Shown here: one piece after another, positions 21,693-25,074 of the stretch
How positions within the stretch are numbered: position 1 is the stretch's first letter
How the letters are laid out: the number at the start of each line of letters is the position of its first letter
NCBI GenBank assembly: GCA_030634505.1
Contig: DAOWAQ010000001.1
Coordinates: 1-25,074 of the forward strand
DNA from: Calditrichia bacterium
GTDB lineage: Bacteria; Calditrichota; Calditrichia; JAJRVZ01
DNA: 25,074 nucleotides
Reading direction: 5' to 3'
Position numbers and translations under genes: made by a program
Notes under the pieces: generated by a model
Told to the model about the DNA's origin: nothing
Databases searched by the model: none
The model's input: the letters and a program-made list of their open reading frames with translations, nothing else

Positions 21693-22074
21693 CGGGACAA
21701 TTGAAGTAAAATTACCCTATCCTATTAAATTCTTAGGAGGTACATTTCACAGGGATAGGATTATCGGATTTTCATTCGATCAGCGATCTATGTTAATTAT
21801 TTTAAAGAATAATAATATAGATATGAAACAATTTTCTGTGTGGCGAAAAAAAATAACCAGTAATATAGTTGTTTTGGAATTCATATTTGCAGCAGCACAA
21901 AGCTATTGCGAAGAAAGAAGATTGAAAGATAATTTTACCAAGAAAGGATTATTACATGCGTTTAATGAATGTTCAAACGAAATCAGGGAATTGATTGCTA
22001 ATTGTTGGAAAGATTCAGAAGAATTGGGTTATAAAGAATTACCCGGTAGAAAAAAAAAAGTGATAAAACATTAA
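21685..22074 (+). CDS. tail assembly chaperone, short form (lambda G-like)
   Basis: A 129-residue protein between the tail tube and tape measure genes, the place of lambda gpG. It reads MRNGTIEVKLPYPIKFLGGT and is alpha/beta with a C-terminal basic stretch GRKKKVIKH. I start it at ATG21685, which overlaps the tail tube stop by 8 bases. The codons GGT AGA AAA AAA AAA GTG near its end sit on a run of ten A, and a -1 shift there leads into the next ORF without a stop. It should coat the tape measure protein during tail assembly. The position is the main evidence. Confidence 0.75.
   Translation: MRNGTIEVKLPYPIKFLGGTFHRDRIIGFSFDQRSMLIILKNNNIDMKQFSVWRKKITSNIVVLEFIFAAAQSYCEERRLKDNFTKKGLLHAFNECSNEIRELIANCWKDSEELGYKELPGRKKKVIKH
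22050..22059 (+). promoter_or_regulatory. A10 slippery site for -1 ribosomal frameshift
   Basis: Ten consecutive A, five codons before the stop of the short chaperone. The -1 frame is open from the run through SDKTLTFSEIYN into MAIGELQVKPDEFW of the next ORF, giving a predicted fusion of about 230 residues ending at 22376. This mirrors the G/GT arrangement of lambda and many other phages. Confidence 0.75.
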
Positions 22075-22094
22075 CATTTTCCGAGATATACAAT

Positions 22095-22376
22095 ATGGCT
22101 ATTGGTGAACTACAAGTAAAACCAGATGAATTTTGGAGATTAACAAACGGTGAATTAATGGCAATATTAAGGGGTTATGTTATAAGGGGAAATAAAGAAA
22201 GTGCGAATCACAGAAATCTATATACACTATTCTGGAATGCCAACAAATCTAAAGATACATCTACCAAATTGCCAAAGGATTTGTGGCCACTAGATATAGA
22301 TTATGATGGTAGCGAAATGAGCATGGAGGAAAAACAAAAATTATTTTCTAAAATAGCGAATAACGATGGGACTTAA
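22095..22376 (+). CDS. tail assembly chaperone extension (lambda T-like)
   Basis: A 93-residue frame beginning MAIGELQVKPDEFWRLTNGE, which matches the 'aigxLgxsPxeFWxltpxE' start of small proteins encoded just before tape measure genes. The -1 frame upstream of ATG22095 adds LTFSEIYN, which extends the match, so the natural product is probably the frameshift fusion with the gene before it and not a separate protein. The last third is acidic (DYDGSEMSMEEKQ). In lambda the T part recruits the tail tube protein to the chaperoned tape measure. It overlaps the tape measure gene by 11 bases. Confidence 0.75.
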   Translation: MAIGELQVKPDEFWRLTNGELMAILRGYVIRGNKESANHRNLYTLFWNANKSKDTSTKLPKDLWPLDIDYDGSEMSMEEKQKLFSKIANNDGT

Positions 22377-24099
22377 AATTGGTGATTTATTTGTAAAGCT
22401 TGGACTGAAATCAGGGACATTTAACAAGGGGTTAAATGCAGCAGAAAAGAAAACCAATAATTTTGGTAATGGTTTAAAGAAAATTGGCGGATTAATTGCT
22501 GGTGCTTTTGCTGTTTCCCAGATAGTATCTTTTGGAAAAGAATTGGTTCAGTTAGGTGGTATCGCAGAAGGTGTAAGAACCGCTTTTAATCGTATTGCAG
22601 ATGACCGCGTTCTTCGAGATTTAAAAGATGCTACAAGGGATACTGTTGGCGAATTAGAATTAATGAAGCGTGCTGTTACTGCTTATAATTTAGGTTTACC
22701 AGTTAAAAACCTTGCATCATTATTTGAGTTTGCAACCAAGCGAGCGCAAGAAACAGGCGAATCAGTTGATTTTTTAGTCAACTCGATTGTAATTGGGATC
22801 GGTAGAAAATCACCATTAATCCTCGATAATCTTGGAATTTCCGCTATACAATTAAGGAAAAAACTCAAAGGCGTTGGAATGGAGACTGCCAGTGTTGCAA
22901 CTGTTGCTAAAGCGGTTGGAGAAATTGCTGCTGATTCAATGTCCGAATCTGGAAAGATAATTGATACTAATGCGATTAAGGTTGCTAATTTACAATCAAA
23001 ATGGGCTAATTTAAAATTAGAATTAGCAGAGAATCCACTTGTTAATGATACCGTAGGCAAAGCACTTGATTTTCTAAACAGACAATTAATTTTATTACCG
23101 CAAAATTTAGAGATTTCAAAAAGAGCATTAAAAGCCGTGTTTGGGGCTGATCTGGGCGAAGGTATTAGCGCACAACAGAGAGCATTAAATGAAAGAGCAA
23201 AGATATTTATTGAAAGACAAAAAGAATCAGAGGCGGCAGCACAAAGAAGAATCGCCACAATTAACAGATTAAACGCTGCGTTAGCCGAACAGGGCGAACA
23301 TGTAAAAACACTTGGGGAATTAAAAACAGAAACAGAGGCACTAACTAAATCAATAGAAGATTATGGTATCAATCAGGATGCGGAATTACAGCGCACATTG
23401 CGCCAAATAGCTGCCAATGAAAAGCTAATTAAACAACTCACCACATTACGATCAACCAGGGGGGCAGCTCCGGCAAGAATGACAACAAGGGGAGGAGTTC
23501 CAGAAATAGGTTTTGGATTTGGCGAAGGATTAGAAAGAACCGAGGAGCATCTTGATAATATGCAATCGTTCTATGATAGGATGAGCGAGCAATTGAAGAA
23601 ATTTACTGATGATTATTTATCTGATTGGGATCAATTGGGGGAAAGTCTTGATTCTTTAATAGTGGATGGAATTATATCTGTTATTGATGAATTTGGACAA
23701 GCAGTAGAGGCCATGTTCGCGGGTGATTTTAATATTGAAGAATTAGGGGGAAGGCTTTTAACAACAATCGGTCAATTTCTGGGGCAATTTGGTAAAATGT
23801 TAATTGCATACGGAATTGCACAAGAAGCATTCTGGACATCGCTGGGGTTAGGCCCTATTGGTGCTGGGGTTGCAATTGCAGCAGGGGTTGCATTGGTAAT
23901 AATAGGCGGTGCAATTAGTGGCATGGGAAGCAGTGTTTCAAGAGGCAATCTTTCTACTGGAGGAGGAAGCCGTGCAATTAATCAATCATTTAATGTTATT
24001 AGTACAAATGCACAGGATAAAGAACTTGTTGCGACAATTACTTATAACCAATTGAATTTTATATTGAAAAAGGGAAATTCAAATCTAAATAGATTCTAA
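22366..24099 (+). CDS. tail tape measure protein
   Basis: A 577-residue protein with the usual tape measure plan: a Lys/Gly-rich N-terminus (LGLKSGTFNKGLNAAEKKTN), a hydrophobic segment (LIAGAFAVSQIVSFGKEL), long helical middle parts rich in Ala, Gln and Glu, and a C-terminal hydrophobic region at about 499-519 (GAGVAIAAGVALVIIGGAIS). It sets tail length, enters the host membrane at infection and helps DNA pass. At roughly 0.15 nm per residue it predicts a tail near 85 nm, short for a siphovirus; that figure is an estimate. The start overlaps the chaperone gene. Confidence 0.88.
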   Translation: MGLKIGDLFVKLGLKSGTFNKGLNAAEKKTNNFGNGLKKIGGLIAGAFAVSQIVSFGKELVQLGGIAEGVRTAFNRIADDRVLRDLKDATRDTVGELELMKRAVTAYNLGLPVKNLASLFEFATKRAQETGESVDFLVNSIVIGIGRKSPLILDNLGISAIQLRKKLKGVGMETASVATVAKAVGEIAADSMSESGKIIDTNAIKVANLQSKWANLKLELAENPLVNDTVGKALDFLNRQLILLPQNLEISKRALKAVFGADLGEGISAQQRALNERAKIFIERQKESEAAAQRRIATINRLNAALAEQGEHVKTLGELKTETEALTKSIEDYGINQDAELQRTLRQIAANEKLIKQLTTLRSTRGAAPARMTTRGGVPEIGFGFGEGLERTEEHLDNMQSFYDRMSEQLKKFTDDYLSDWDQLGESLDSLIVDGIISVIDEFGQAVEAMFAGDFNIEELGGRLLTTIGQFLGQFGKMLIAYGIAQEAFWTSLGLGPIGAGVAIAAGVALVIIGGAISGMGSSVSRGNLSTGGGSRAINQSFNVISTNAQDKELVATITYNQLNFILKKGNSNLNRF

Positions 24100-25074
24100 T
24101 GGCATACGTACTGAGATATACAGGGGAGTTAAAAGATCATTTCAATAGAACGATCCGTGTGGATATTTCCGAGGATGGATATACCGGGGATAGTACTGAA
24201 GTAAAATTAAAAGGGATATCTAAAGAATGGAATGGTTCTGATGATGATTTGTTTATAGGACGAATTGGAAGTGCTGTGGGTGTTGGTTTTTTATCTGAAA
24301 CAAACTTTCAATTTATTGATTTATATTCCTCTGATTCGCGTAAATTTAAAATGCAAATATATATCAATTCTGTATTGGATTGGCGAGGATGGATAATACC
24401 GGATTTATTTACAGAAAAGTATGATGCACCACCATATAAGACAATAATATCCGCAAGAGATGGATTAGCCGAGTTGGATTCTATATCATTTGAACTTACC
24501 GGAATGCAAAATCAAGTTGTAATATTACAGGAAATATTTGGTAAAATAGGAGATCCAACTGTTCATCTAGGCATTAATGTATTCGAAGAAAATCATTCAA
24601 CATCAAACTCCCCATTACTTCAAACTTATGTGGATTGCGAGCGATACGAAGGTATGAGTTGCGGAGAAGTATTGGAAGATTTGATGGATGGATACAATGC
24701 AAGGGTTTATCAACAGGCCGGGGATTGGTGGTTTATGCGTGTGCCTGAATTCGAGGAGGGAGTTGATTGGATTAAATATAATATATTTGGTTCACCTACA
24801 TCCGATACAAAAAATACTGAATTATTAATAGGAAGACCAAAAGAAGATAAATTTGCGCGTGTAGATCAGCAATTAAATTTTCTTCCAGCATGGAAATCAC
24901 AAAACATAAATATCGATCTTGGACTAAAAGAATCGTTTATAAAAAACTGGGGATTTGATGACTGGACTAAAACCGGATATGTAACAAGAAGAAATCCAAT
25001 TTATGAACCAGATTACTGGGATGGTACTGCAAGTGTAAGAAGGTCTGTTGGTGATGATTTATATATGTTTTTTA
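24099..25074 (+). CDS. large distal tail / baseplate hub-like protein (3' end outside window)
   Basis: An open frame from ATG24099, overlapping the tape measure stop by one base (TAATG), that continues to the window edge: 325 codons with no stop. It begins MAYVLRYTGELKDHFNRTIR and contains FNFQFIDLYSSD-like, KMQIYINSVLDWRGWIIPDL, and KTIISARDGLAELDSI segments. Proteins with this pattern occur after tape measure genes in Bacteroidota phages, where distal tail and hub proteins are expected. The WRGW...PD block recurs among these. The receptor-binding or hub function is inferred from position. Complete length unknown. Confidence 0.7.
   Translation, partial: MAYVLRYTGELKDHFNRTIRVDISEDGYTGDSTEVKLKGISKEWNGSDDDLFIGRIGSAVGVGFLSETNFQFIDLYSSDSRKFKMQIYINSVLDWRGWIIPDLFTEKYDAPPYKTIISARDGLAELDSISFELTGMQNQVVILQEIFGKIGDPTVHLGINVFEENHSTSNSPLLQTYVDCERYEGMSCGEVLEDLMDGYNARVYQQAGDWWFMRVPEFEEGVDWIKYNIFGSPTSDTKNTELLIGRPKEDKFARVDQQLNFLPAWKSQNINIDLGLKESFIKNWGFDDWTKTGYVTRRNPIYEPDYWDGTASVRRSVGDDLYMFF

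Noticed and set aside
22683..23258. 191-codon minus-strand open frame opposite the tape measure gene
   Set aside because: The plus-strand tape measure is continuous and typical. The opposite frame is rich in Ser/Leu/Ala as expected from the complement of helical coding sequence.

Overview
The window is a 25 kb stretch of a tailed double-stranded DNA bacteriophage (or prophage), almost certainly infecting a member of the Bacteroidota. The phage identity comes from an ordered HK97-type virion block: small and large terminase, portal, Mu F/SPP1 gp7-type head protein, HK97-family prohead protease, HK97-fold major capsid protein, head-tail connectors, tail tube, tail assembly chaperones, tape measure and the start of a large distal-tail protein. 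No sheath gene is visible, so a siphovirus is most likely. The Bacteroidota host is inferred from low G+C, few Shine-Dalgarno sequences, signal peptides cleaved before Gln (SAQ, MAQ), and one promoter matching the Bacteroidota form TTTG-N20-TAnnTTTG.

Layout. 1-722: 3' part of a DnaB-like helicase without a Walker A motif. 738-4655: accessory genes, namely a DUF7666-like/pentapeptide-repeat protein, a FkbM-type methyltransferase, small unknown proteins and three membrane or secreted proteins. 4663-7076: a GIY-YIG homing endonuclease, a Gp37/Gp68-type radical SAM protein and a second radical SAM protein. 7077-10050: a three-gene cassette (virion-like protein, 24-residue-repeat fibre-like protein, small unknown) bounded by two similar terminator modules. 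10288-15476: packaging and portal genes, four small inserted genes, and a head morphogenesis gene. 15484-15636: two tRNA genes (Ile-GAT, Met-CAT) between 14-bp direct repeats. 15642-16086: the only convincing minus-strand unit, with a promoter, a strongly structured leader and a 68-aa ORF. 16087-25074: capsid and tail genes.

How the genes work together: the terminase, portal, protease and capsid proteins build and fill the head. The connector, closure, gp10-like and terminator proteins join it to a tail made from a tail tube, two frameshift-linked chaperones and a fairly short (577 aa) tape measure. The accessory genes are probably expressed earlier and modify host or phage molecules.

The observations most worth following are: (i) the minus-strand promoter, leader and small ORF at 15642-16076; (ii) a tRNA-like minihelix at 18500-18541 with a 12-bp acceptor/T stack but no D or anticodon arm; (iii) an A10 run at 22050-22059 that links the two chaperone ORFs by a -1 shift; (iv) a homing endonuclease whose N-terminus copies that of the next gene; and (v) a duplicated tail tube gene in which only one copy has an Ig-like domain. 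All family assignments are from reading motifs by eye; no searches were run.
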